Assembly: GCA_963703655.1 (NCBI GenBank)
Contig: CAVPFA010000003.1
Location: 930,001 to 994,000, forward strand
Direction: 5' to 3'
Source: CAVPFA01 sp963703655
GTDB lineage: Bacteria; Actinomycetota; Acidimicrobiia; Acidimicrobiales; Bog-793
DNA length: 64,000 nucleotides
Shown: piece by piece, positions 8,218 to 15,786 of the stretch
How positions within the stretch are numbered: position 1 is the first letter of the stretch
How the letters are laid out: every line of letters starts with the position of its first letter
Notes under the pieces: generated by a model
What the model saw: the letters and a program-made list of their open reading frames with translations, nothing else
Told to the model about the DNA's origin: nothing
Databases searched by the model: none
Position numbers and translations under genes: made by a program

Positions 8218-8301
8218 GCCGCTCCGGCGACGACCAGCGTTGCTGGGTTGAGCTTGGCCGGACTTCATGGACAAACGACCGAACCGACTGGAGTGAGCTA
8301 G

Positions 8302-9072
8302 ATGACCGATCGGCTACGTGACAAGGTTGCGCTCGTAACGGGCGCCGGATCAGGCATTGGGCGGGCAGTGGCACAGCGTCTGGCTGAAGAAGGCGCTGAG
8401 GTCATTGTCACCTCGCGGACTCCATCCAAAGTCGAAGAGACCTGTGCACAAATCGAGCGAACCTGCGGCAGGCGCCCAACTGGTCTCTCTGTCGACGTCA
8501 CTGAGCAGGAAAGTCTCGAATCAGCAATCGGCGAGATCGTGCGCCGGCATGGCTCGATCGATGTCGTCTCGAACAACGCAGGGATTGATCTCGTGAACTT
8601 GCCATCTGTCGCCGAGACCTCCGACGCGGACTGGGCTGAAGTGATGGACGTGAACGTTACCGGGATCTTTAGGGTATGCCGAGCCGTGATCCCTCACCTG
8701 CGCGCCGGCGCATCCGTTGTCAATATGGCCTCGATGCTCTCATTGGTCGCGGCGGCAGGTGAGGCTTCGTATGCGGCCTCGAAAGGAGCCCTGCTGCAAT
8801 TCTCACGAGTAATGGCGCTTGAGCTAGCGCCTCGGGGTGTCCGGGTGAATTGTGTATGTCCCGGCATCATCGATACGCCCATGACCGATGCATTCCTCGA
8901 ACTGAGCCCGGACCCCGAGGGATTGCGAGCAGAGTACGCAGCCGTCGCGCCCATGAACCGGCTTGGCACCGCCGTTGAGGTTGCCAACTGCGTGGTGTTC
9001 CTGGCGTCGGACGAGGCTTCCTTCGTGACCGGCACGTCAATCGTCGTCGACGGCGGAACGACCGCGCAGTGA
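8302..9072 (+). CDS. short-chain dehydrogenase/reductase (classical SDR)
   Basis: A 256-residue Rossmann-fold oxidoreductase. The cofactor motif TGAGSGIG is at residues 13-20, NNAG follows in VSNNAGIDLVN, the catalytic Ser lies in NMASML and the YAASK dyad near residue 155, then a PGIIDTPM segment and the usual C-terminal DGGTT. These enzymes reduce or oxidise alcohol/ketone substrates with NAD(P). The length is standard and lacks the extended NAD-binding insert of mycofactocin-coupled SDRs, so ordinary NAD(P) use is expected. ATG start. The substrate cannot be told from sequence. Confidence 0.92.
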   Translation: MTDRLRDKVALVTGAGSGIGRAVAQRLAEEGAEVIVTSRTPSKVEETCAQIERTCGRRPTGLSVDVTEQESLESAIGEIVRRHGSIDVVSNNAGIDLVNLPSVAETSDADWAEVMDVNVTGIFRVCRAVIPHLRAGASVVNMASMLSLVAAAGEASYAASKGALLQFSRVMALELAPRGVRVNCVCPGIIDTPMTDAFLELSPDPEGLRAEYAAVAPMNRLGTAVEVANCVVFLASDEASFVTGTSIVVDGGTTAQ

Positions 9073-9392
9073 CACTCGGTTGTGCCCGGCCGGCCGTGTA
9101 GTCCACAGCTCGACCTCGGCGACCGGCTTGCCTGGCGGCGAGCATGCCTGCCTCGGCGAGCCCTGACCGGACCGGACTTCGGCGCGACTTTCGCGTCAGC
9201 CCAGCTAGAGGGGGTCGCGGCACGGAGGTGTTTCCACGACCGCGTGGACTGAACGCCCAGCTCAGGCCTGAGACGGGTCACTGTTCGGGCAGCCGGCGGG
9301 GGGTAGCCAGCGAGCGCAAAGCGATTATCATTAGTCGTTGACTAAGGCCTCCGGGCCGGAGGAGCCCGCGGCGGAACCGAAGGGGGTCCCCG
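9073..9392. promoter_or_regulatory. 320-bp gene-free region with palindrome upstream of the GAF-ANTAR gene
   Basis: No credible gene was seen. At 9331-9345 there is a perfect palindrome TTAGTC-GTT-GACTAA in a short AT-rich pocket (gcgattatcatt at 9321-9332). It sits about 48 bases before the ATG and is a plausible operator or promoter for the downstream regulator. Confidence 0.4.
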
Positions 9393-10133
9393 ATGCCCAA
9401 AGAAATAGCCCTGGCCAGGACGATGGTGGAACTGGCCGATAACCTCGTCGACGACTTCGACGTCGTGGAGTTCTTCACGCTGCTGACAAGCCGATGCGTC
9501 GACCTGCTCGACGTGTCCGCGGCTGGACTCATGCTCGTCGCCCCCGAGGGGGACCTGCGGGTGATGGCGTCGTCGTCAGAGGCGATGCACCTCTTGGAAC
9601 TGTTCGAGCTGCAAGCCGAGGAGGGCCCCTGCCTGGACTGCTACCACACCGGCGATCTGGTCGTGAACGAGGACCTCGCCACGATGGACGGACGTTGGCC
9701 CCGGTTTGCCGCCCGGGCTCTCGAACTCGGCTTCCGGTCAGCCCACGCCGTTCCCATGCGCCTGCGCGGGACAATCATCGGCGCCATCAATCTGTTCGGG
9801 ACCGAGCCGGGCGCAATGCGAGAGGGTGACATCGCCGCGGCCCACGCGTTCGCCGATGTCGCCACGATCGCCATTCTCCAGCACCGCGCCTCTGTCGACG
9901 CCCAGGACTTGAACGAACAGCTGAACAACGCGCTGAACAGTCGCATCCTCATCGAGCAAGCCAAAGGGATGCTTGCCGAACGCGCCAACCTCGACATGGC
10001 GGTGGCATTCGCCCGGCTGCGTGAGTACGCCCGTACCCACAACGTACTGCTCGCTTCGGTCGCACACGACTTCATCTCGGGAACGCTCAATACCGACTCG
10101 CTCCACGCCGTCGCTGCCCCGCGCGGATCTTGA
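9393..10133 (+). CDS. GAF and ANTAR domain-containing regulator
   Basis: A 246-residue protein. Residues about 20-165 form a GAF sensor domain (CVDLLDVSAAGLMLV, then EGPCLDCYHTGDLVVNEDLA and VPMRLRGTIIGAINLFGTEPG). Residues about 175-235 form an ANTAR RNA-binding domain (LNNALNSRILIEQAKGMLAERANLDMAVAFARLREYARTHN). Proteins of this type are common in actinobacteria and act by transcription antitermination: they bind dual hairpins in nascent RNA. ATG start after an AGGGGG. The gene stands alone. The ligand of the GAF domain is unknown. Confidence 0.92.
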   Translation: MPKEIALARTMVELADNLVDDFDVVEFFTLLTSRCVDLLDVSAAGLMLVAPEGDLRVMASSSEAMHLLELFELQAEEGPCLDCYHTGDLVVNEDLATMDGRWPRFAARALELGFRSAHAVPMRLRGTIIGAINLFGTEPGAMREGDIAAAHAFADVATIAILQHRASVDAQDLNEQLNNALNSRILIEQAKGMLAERANLDMAVAFARLREYARTHNVLLASVAHDFISGTLNTDSLHAVAAPRGS

Positions 10134-10531
10134 AGTCCTCGCCCCCTCGAGCCGGGACGCTTGGCCCGCTCGAGCCCGGCCTCGAGGTCAGGTTCGCGCG
10201 GCCGCCTCACCCACAAATCGGGCCGAGACCACCGCCCGCACATCAAGCCTCGACAGGGAAACCCAGCAGCGGCTCGACGGTCTCGTCAGAGCCCCAGCTG
10301 GAGGGCACGCAAGGTCCAGACGGCCCCCGCTGAGCTGTGCCTTGTGGAGGCGTTTTCCATCGGTGCACCTCTGGGGCCGCCCCACGATGTCTCGCGTCAG
10401 GAGTGTACACGGCTGGGATTGTGGTTTTCCAGAGGCAAAACGTGGGGAAAACGGCGATTTCTCGGGGATATCTCGGGGATTACCGTCGAGATTGCTTAAG
10501 GTTCGCCACCGCTCGCGCCGATACGTAGCCT
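10134..10531. other. 398-bp gene-free region
   Basis: No gene supported on either strand. The segment 10461-10486 contains a short direct repeat of TCTCGGGGATA/TCTCGGGGATT. No tRNA or clear terminator was recognised. Confidence 0.4.
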
Positions 10532-10759
10532 GTGGGACTCGCTGAGAACGCTCTGTTTGACGAGAGTGCGGCAAGGCGCGAGCAGATTGCCGATCTCGAG
10601 CACCTCATCGATTACCTGGTGGATCACCCCGAAGCCTACCTTGCCTTTCTGGAAACCCAGGAGGCGGCATATTCCGAGGCGCTTCACTCGCGGCCCAACG
10701 CCGGGAAGCAGGAGGCTGCGGACGAGCAAGGTCCGCCCGTGACGCGAGGTCGTCCCTGA
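10532..10759 (+). CDS. small hypothetical protein
   Basis: A 75-residue acidic, helical-looking protein with GTG start. The core EQIADLEHLIDYLVDHPEAYLAFLETQEAAYSEAL has heptad-like hydrophobics and the balanced composition of a real protein. The last 20 residues are polar and low complexity. No family recognised. It converges with the next small gene. Confidence 0.5.
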   Translation: MGLAENALFDESAARREQIADLEHLIDYLVDHPEAYLAFLETQEAAYSEALHSRPNAGKQEAADEQGPPVTRGRP

Positions 10760-10774
10760 CCCAGGGCGCGCCCC

Positions 10775-10951
10775 TCATGGCTCGGCCCGCCACGCGTAAC
10801 TCTCCACCACGTCCCAAGCAGCGTCGTAGCGCTCGAAACTGTGGAACTCCTCGTCGTGACCTGCGAGCAAATTGCAACTGATCTCAGGCCACAGCGGGTA
10901 CTGGGAGCCGCACACGTCGATGCGCGTCCCGAAGACGTCGATGTCGTCCAT
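10775..10951 (-). CDS. small hypothetical protein (58 aa)
   Basis: From the ATG at 10951 the frame encodes 58 residues rich in aromatics and acids, with cysteines in DVCGSQYPLWPEISCNLLAGHDEEFHSFERYDAAWDVVESYAW. The longer open frame upstream (to 11620) overlaps the oxidoreductase gene antisense and is low complexity, so I chose the short start. No known family; such small Cys/Trp-rich proteins are often conserved unknowns in actinobacteria. Confidence 0.45.
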   Translation of the reverse strand: MDDIDVFGTRIDVCGSQYPLWPEISCNLLAGHDEEFHSFERYDAAWDVVESYAWRAEP

Positions 10952-11126
10952 CACGGATCCGCCTCGAAGCGGACGACCCATTGGAGCTTGCTCCGTACGC
11001 TCTCGTGACGCACCATCTCGGTCCCCCCCTCGCAGGCGACACGAATACGCTACGACGCCGGGAGGGCTCGCGTACAGTGGCCTACCCTTCCCACTTGAAC
11101 CAGCTGTTCGACTAGACAGTCGGCCT

Positions 11127-12146
11127 ATGAGAGCCATGCGGCTGGTCGAATTCGGAGATCGTCCAACCTTCGAGTTGTCCGAGGTCGACGATCCGGCGCC
11201 CGGTGCTGGCCAGGTAGTGGTGCGGGTGGTCTGCGCGGCGCTCAACAGGCGTGACCCGTGGGTGTGGACGACACCTGGATACTGCGCCTTGCCGGTCACC
11301 CTTGGATCGGACGGCGCCGGAGTCGTCTCGGCAGTGGGGGACGGCGTGAGCAACCTACGCCCCGGCGATGAGGTCGTGATCAATCCCACGCTGAACTGGG
11401 ACGAAGGCTGCGACGTCCCGAGTCCGGACTTCGACATCCTCGGGGCCCCGATTGACGGCACCTTTGCCGAAAAGGTCGTGGTTCCTGCCGGCAACGTCGC
11501 TCCACGACCCGTACGCCTGACCTGGCAGGAAGCAGGTGCGCTGCCGCTCGCTGGGCTGACGGCCTGGCGAGCCCTGTTCGTCTGCGCCCGGGTCACCTCC
11601 GGGAGCCGGGTAATGATCACGGGGGCGAGCGGCGGGGTGTCGTCGTTTCTCGTTCAGCTTGCCGCCGCGGCTGGTGCCTCCGTCGTCGTCACGACGAGCA
11701 CTGTGGACAAAGGCGATCGAGCCCTGGAGCTGGGGGCTGACGCCGTTGTGCTCCATTCCGAGCCCGACTGGCCGAAGGCCGCTGTCGAAGCCGCCGGGGG
11801 TCCGTTTGACGCCGTCGTCGACAGCTACGGCGGTCCTTCTTGGTCCGCCGCTCTGCCGACGCTGCGCTGGGGTGGGATCTTCGTCACCTTTGGCGACACC
11901 GGGGGGCCGAGCGCGACTATCGAGATCTCCGACGTCTATTGGAACTGGCGCTCGATCGTCGGCACGTCGATGGGAAGTCCGGATGACTTTCGAGCCCTGC
12001 TCCGACATGTCGACACCGCCGTTTGGCGGCCGCTCGTCGACAGCGTGTTTCCGCTCGAGGAGCTGGGCCTAGCGGCCGATCGGCTCGCCGCGCCGGATCG
12101 CTACGGCAAAGTCGTGATCCGAGTGTCAGACCCGCCAGGCGGTTGA
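11127..12146 (+). CDS. zinc-independent quinone oxidoreductase-like alcohol dehydrogenase (MDR family)
   Basis: A 339-residue medium-chain dehydrogenase/reductase. The N-terminal catalytic fold begins MRAMRLVEFGDRPTFELSEV and includes LGSDGAGVVSAVGDGVSNLRPGDEVVINP. The nucleotide-binding domain has GASGGVSSFLVQLAAAAGASVVVTTS. The typical structural-zinc four-cysteine loop is not evident, which fits the NADPH:quinone reductase-like branch. The long open frame extending to 10872 is antisense to a small gene and low complexity, so I start at ATG 11127 (a second ATG at 11136 is possible). The substrate is unknown. Confidence 0.88.
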   Translation: MRAMRLVEFGDRPTFELSEVDDPAPGAGQVVVRVVCAALNRRDPWVWTTPGYCALPVTLGSDGAGVVSAVGDGVSNLRPGDEVVINPTLNWDEGCDVPSPDFDILGAPIDGTFAEKVVVPAGNVAPRPVRLTWQEAGALPLAGLTAWRALFVCARVTSGSRVMITGASGGVSSFLVQLAAAAGASVVVTTSTVDKGDRALELGADAVVLHSEPDWPKAAVEAAGGPFDAVVDSYGGPSWSAALPTLRWGGIFVTFGDTGGPSATIEISDVYWNWRSIVGTSMGSPDDFRALLRHVDTAVWRPLVDSVFPLEELGLAADRLAAPDRYGKVVIRVSDPPGG

Positions 12147-12166
12147 CCTAGTGGGCCGTCCTAGGT
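12146..12166. terminator. weak hairpin between convergent genes
   Basis: ACCTAG at 12146-12151 pairs with CTAGGT at 12161-12166 around a 9-base loop and spans both stop codons. The arms are short and there is no T-run, so this is only a possible shared terminator. Confidence 0.3.
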
Positions 12167-13375
12167 GCTGGAGCGCCACACTCCCGGCCCGTAGCGGGCG
12201 AGCAGACGGCGACCGTGCGGCTGGAGCGCCAGGAAGGTCCCTCCGAGCAGGCCGGCCAGCAGCAGGTACGGCACCGCGTCGACGGTGGCCTGCGCGATGG
12301 CGCCGCTCGAAGCCGCAGCGACCGCTTGGCCGAATGCCCATGAGAGGTTGGCAAGCCCGAAGGCCAGCCCCTGGTGCAGCTTCTGCCGGTCGGCACCGTC
12401 GCTGACCATCGCCGAGGCGGGCACGAAGAGGGTTCCGTATGCCGGAATTCCGGCGACGAGCACCGCTACGAGAACCCAAGCCGGATGCACCAACGGAAGC
12501 AACGCGCTAACTACGACCGCCGCCACGAGGGAGAGCCTTACCGGAGCCAGTCGACCCCGGCGATCGGCGAGGCGGCCCACCAATGGCGACAGAACAGATT
12601 CGAGCGCGGCGGAGCAGAGGAACGCTCCACCGATGACGATGGCACTGGCGCCGAGCGCGCTGAGACGTAGCGGGGCGAGGACGTCGATGACACCGAACGA
12701 CACTCCGGCGAGAAAGGTGAGCCACATTCCGCCTGCGACGCCCCAGTCGGCGAGCGCACGCACGGCGCTGCGAAGCCTCTGGGACTCACCGCCGACCGGC
12801 ACCCGGATGCGGAAACTCATGACCACGAGGCACAGTCCGGCTGCCGTAGCAGCAGCGAAAGCCGGTCCGGTGCCCACCGCGCTCGCCACGGCGCCGATGA
12901 CGGGACCAAGAAGGGCACCTCCCACTGCCGCGCCGAGCGCCACGCCGATGGCGGCGCCTCGCCGATCTGGCGGCGTGCCGGCGGCGAGCCACGCCATCCC
13001 GCCGGACCAGGTGCACGCACCGCCGAGGCCCTGGACGAAACGCGCCGCGTCGAGCACCGTGATCGAAGTGCCGAAGCCGAACACCAGAGTGGCGCCGCTC
13101 ATGAAGAACAGACCGAACACGACCGCCGTCCGGACGCCGAGCCGGGTGGCGAGAACCCCACCTGGAAGAGAGCCGAGCAGGGTTCCGACGGGATAAGCCG
13201 CCACCAGGATGCCCGCCCCGGTCTTGGACAGTCCGAGGATGTGCTTGTAATGCGGGAGCAGCGGGGTGAGGGCCGTGAAGAACACGGTGTCGACGAGCAC
13301 CAGGGCGCTCACGAATACCAAGAGGGCTGTGGTATTCGCCGGCGTTGTGTTGCTGGGGCGTTCCTCGCTGCGCAC
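12161..13375 (-). CDS. major facilitator superfamily transporter
   Basis: A 404-residue integral membrane protein with about 12 hydrophobic helices in two halves. The loop 2-3 motif of MFS exporters is visible (GVLATRLGVRTAVV), with a second copy in the other half (GRLADRRGRLAPVRL). MFS proteins of this type export small molecules by proton antiport; the substrate is not predictable. GTG start at 13375, 30 bp downstream of the universal stress protein gene on the same strand, so the pair may be co-transcribed. Confidence 0.9.
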   Translation of the reverse strand: MRSEERPSNTTPANTTALLVFVSALVLVDTVFFTALTPLLPHYKHILGLSKTGAGILVAAYPVGTLLGSLPGGVLATRLGVRTAVVFGLFFMSGATLVFGFGTSITVLDAARFVQGLGGACTWSGGMAWLAAGTPPDRRGAAIGVALGAAVGGALLGPVIGAVASAVGTGPAFAAATAAGLCLVVMSFRIRVPVGGESQRLRSAVRALADWGVAGGMWLTFLAGVSFGVIDVLAPLRLSALGASAIVIGGAFLCSAALESVLSPLVGRLADRRGRLAPVRLSLVAAVVVSALLPLVHPAWVLVAVLVAGIPAYGTLFVPASAMVSDGADRQKLHQGLAFGLANLSWAFGQAVAAASSGAIAQATVDAVPYLLLAGLLGGTFLALQPHGRRLLARYGPGVWRSST

Positions 13376-13405
13376 CAGTTCAGTATTGGCCGAGGAGCTG
13401 GTGAC

Positions 13406-13822
13406 TCACCTGACCACGAACACCGGAAGCTTCCCGAGATGCAGCACCTTGTGCGTCGTGCTCCCGAGGAGCACCCCTTCGAGGTCGCCGGTCCCGTGTG
13501 ATCCCATGACGATCACCGACGCGCCGGTCCGCGTCGCCTCGTCCAGGATCTCTCGAGCTACCCGCCCGTGCAGGGCGCCACGCAAGGTGCCGGTCGCGCT
13601 GACCCCGGCGTCGTTGAGCACCTTCAGGGCGTCGTCGACGATCTTTTTGGCCTCGTCGGACTCTTCGTCAGGGACAGCACCGGCGCGACCGATGAAGTGG
13701 CTCTCGCGCACGTGCAGCACCTCGACTTCGCCGCTCGCGAGCTTGGCCAAACCCGCGGCCGTCTGGAGCGTCTTGTCCGCGTGGTCCGAGTCATCGAGCG
13801 CGATCAGCATCTTCTCGAACAT
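13406..13822 (-). CDS. universal stress protein (UspA family)
   Basis: A 138-residue single USP domain starting MFEKMLIALDDSDHADKTL. The ATP-binding signature G-x2-G-x9-G(S/T) is present near the C-terminus (GSHGTGDLEGVLLGSTTHKVLH), so this is probably the ATP-binding subclass. USPs accumulate under starvation and stress. It faces away from the NfeD/flotillin pair and precedes the MFS gene. Confidence 0.93.
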   Translation of the reverse strand: MFEKMLIALDDSDHADKTLQTAAGLAKLASGEVEVLHVRESHFIGRAGAVPDEESDEAKKIVDDALKVLNDAGVSATGTLRGALHGRVAREILDEATRTGASVIVMGSHGTGDLEGVLLGSTTHKVLHLGKLPVFVVR

Positions 13823-14028
13823 TTCTCAACTCCTCTTCGATGTACTCCCCCTCAGGTTCGCGCGAGACCGGCACCACCGCCAACGCCGATGGTCCCCTCC
13901 TGCGCCAGTCGACGGATCGCCCTGCTGAGCGACCACGAACCCCCGCACGCGTCACTTGCCGGGAGGCACTTCCTCCCGCGACCGGTACATTCGATGTTGA
14001 CGAGGTAGTAAGGAGGTGTGCGGCATCG

Positions 14029-14238
14029 GTGGAAGAGCTTGACCAGTCACTCGTCGGCACGGTCGGCCTCGTCACGGTGCCGATAACCGCCAGCCGTGCC
14101 GGAGAGGTGATGCTCCCTGTGCGCGGCGGTACCGAGGCTTTCGCTGCTTGGTCCGACGAGCCGATCGACAAGCACGTTCGCGTTGTCGTCGTCGAGTGCG
14201 TGTCAGGACGGACGGTGACCGTCACTCCGTGCGGATGA
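14029..14238 (+). CDS. mini NfeD-like protein (OB-fold domain only)
   Basis: Translation from GTG 14029, preceded by the strong site AAGGAGGTG at 14010-14018, gives 69 residues. The sequence LDQSLVGTVGLVTVPI, then AGEVMLPVRGGTEAFAAWSDEPIDKHVRVVVVEC, matches the C-terminal OB-fold of NfeD proteins. NfeD partners normally add membrane helices and a protease domain, which are absent here. The flotillin gene starts 27 bp downstream, the classical NfeD/flotillin arrangement linked to membrane microdomains. An upstream open frame to 13840 lacks a plausible start and is low complexity. Confidence 0.7.
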   Translation: MEELDQSLVGTVGLVTVPITASRAGEVMLPVRGGTEAFAAWSDEPIDKHVRVVVVECVSGRTVTVTPCG

Positions 14239-14265
14239 TCTACCGCCAAGGTTAGGAGTATTCCC

Positions 14266-15678
14266 ATGCTGTTCTGGAACGTCCCAGCGCCGAACGAGGC
14301 ACTGCTCATCTCCGGGTCGCGCAGCAAGTCCCAGGAGACCCAGTTCCGGATCGTGACGGGTCACGGTTGCTTCGTCCTGCCGATCAAGCAGAAGGCGCGC
14401 TTTCTGTCGCTCTCGCTCCGCGAGGCCGAGATCGCCGAAGAGTGCATCACGACCCAGGGCATCCGGCTCAAGATCCGGGCGATCGCCGCGTTCAAGGTCG
14501 GCGACGACCCCGTATCGATCGCGAATGCCGCCCGGCGCTTCCTTTCCGAGCAGAACCGCATGGAGGAGCTCGTCGGAAGGATCTTCGCGGGGCACCTCCG
14601 CTCGATCATCGGGAGCCTGACCGTCGAGGAGATCATCCGCGAGCGGGACCGGCTCTCCCAGGAGGTGAAGGACGGGAGTCACGGTGAGATGGAGAAGCTC
14701 GGCATCGTCGTCGACTCCCTCCAGATCCAGGAGATCGAGGACGCAACCGGCTACATCAACAACATCGCGGCACCTCACGCGGCGGCCGTCGCCAGCCAGG
14801 CCCGCATCGCCGCGGCCAAGGCGGACCAGGAGGCGACCCAGCGCGAGCAGGAAGCTGCCGCGCTCAGGTTCGAGTACGTGCGTGACACCGAGATCAAGCA
14901 GGCCGGGTTCGCGGCCGAGACCGAGCAGGCCAAGGCCCGTGCCGCACAAGCCGGCCCGCTCGCGGAAGCACAGGCCTCTCAGGAGGTCATCGAACAGCAG
15001 ACCGCTCTGGCCGAGCGCGAAGCTCAGCTCACCGAGAAACGCCTCGAGTCCGAGGTCCGCCGGCCTGCCGACGCCGAGGCTTACAAGACCAGAACCCTTG
15101 CCGATGCGGACCGCGACAAGGTCAAGGCGGAGACCGAGGCCGAGGCGTTCCGGCTACGCGGCCTCGCGGAGGCCAACCGGGACACGGTGAACTTCGCCAC
15201 CGAGGCCGAGGCTCGGCGGCGCAAGGCGCTTGCCGAAGCGGAAGCCGAAGCCGCAAAGGTTCATGCAGCCGGCAGCGCGGAGGCCAAACAGCACGAGGCG
15301 GACGGCGACGCCTACGCGGAGAGGACCGTCGCCGCGGCACAGGCGCAGGCCATCGACGTCCGGGCGAAGGCCTTGAGCGACGGCAATCAGGCCTTGATAG
15401 CTGCCAACAAGCTCATCGACGCGCTTCCCGCGCTCGTCGAAGCGGCGGCCAAAGGCATCTCGGGCTCGAACCTCACCGTCCTCAACGGCACCGAAGGGGT
15501 CAACGAGCTGGTGGCGGGTGTGGTCAGTCAAGGTCTCACGGTCTACGACGCGCTGCGCAGGTCGGTCGCTCCCACGACACAGCCCACCCTCGGCGAGACA
15601 GCTGCGCCCGGTGCCGTCGCCCAAGACGAGATCGGCCGCCGGGCTGCGACGGAGCCTCGCGTCATCCGCCAGAAATAA
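14266..15678 (+). CDS. flotillin-like SPFH/Band 7 domain protein
   Basis: A 470-residue protein. The N-terminal SPFH (prohibitin-homology) domain spans about residues 1-170 (ITTQGIRLKIRAIAAFKVGDDPVSIANAARRFL, then LEEL-like VEEIIRERDRLSQEV). A long alanine/glutamate-rich coiled coil (about 175-380) has recurrent EAEA repeats (LAEAEAEAAKV). A C-terminal segment is typical of flotillins (LIDALPALVEAAAKGISGSNLTVLNG). These proteins scaffold membrane microdomains. It forms an operon with the mini NfeD gene. ATG start with GGAG upstream. Confidence 0.92.
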   Translation: MLFWNVPAPNEALLISGSRSKSQETQFRIVTGHGCFVLPIKQKARFLSLSLREAEIAEECITTQGIRLKIRAIAAFKVGDDPVSIANAARRFLSEQNRMEELVGRIFAGHLRSIIGSLTVEEIIRERDRLSQEVKDGSHGEMEKLGIVVDSLQIQEIEDATGYINNIAAPHAAAVASQARIAAAKADQEATQREQEAAALRFEYVRDTEIKQAGFAAETEQAKARAAQAGPLAEAQASQEVIEQQTALAEREAQLTEKRLESEVRRPADAEAYKTRTLADADRDKVKAETEAEAFRLRGLAEANRDTVNFATEAEARRRKALAEAEAEAAKVHAAGSAEAKQHEADGDAYAERTVAAAQAQAIDVRAKALSDGNQALIAANKLIDALPALVEAAAKGISGSNLTVLNGTEGVNELVAGVVSQGLTVYDALRRSVAPTTQPTLGETAAPGAVAQDEIGRRAATEPRVIRQK

Positions 15679-15786
15679 CGCCAGCCGCCCTGAGCCGGCT
15701 ACTCGAGCCGCCGGCCTGGAACCGTCACCCGTGCGGCCAACGCCAGCCGCCCTGAGTCGGCTACTCGAGCCGCGCGCCTGGGACGG
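15677..15786. repeat. 62-bp imperfect tandem duplication at the 3' end of the MMPL gene
   Basis: The block beginning at 15677 recurs at 15739 with only a few mismatches over the first 45 bases and weaker similarity beyond. The second copy contains the real stop and last codons of the MMPL gene (minus strand, VPGARLE-stop). The first copy still encodes VPGRRLE-stop out of context, so this is a duplicated gene end. Confidence 0.8.

Noticed and set aside
2087..8300. A second copy of the tRNA 3' end as attR for the island
   Set aside because: Looked for the T-arm and acceptor sequence downstream and saw no convincing copy.
9331..9345. Palindrome as a transcription terminator of the SDR gene
   Set aside because: It is more than 250 bases from the SDR stop, weakly paired and without a T-run; an operator is more likely.
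12285..13196. 303-residue plus-strand open frame opposite the MFS gene
   Set aside because: Ala/Pro/Arg/Thr-rich shadow without hydrophobic pattern or motifs.
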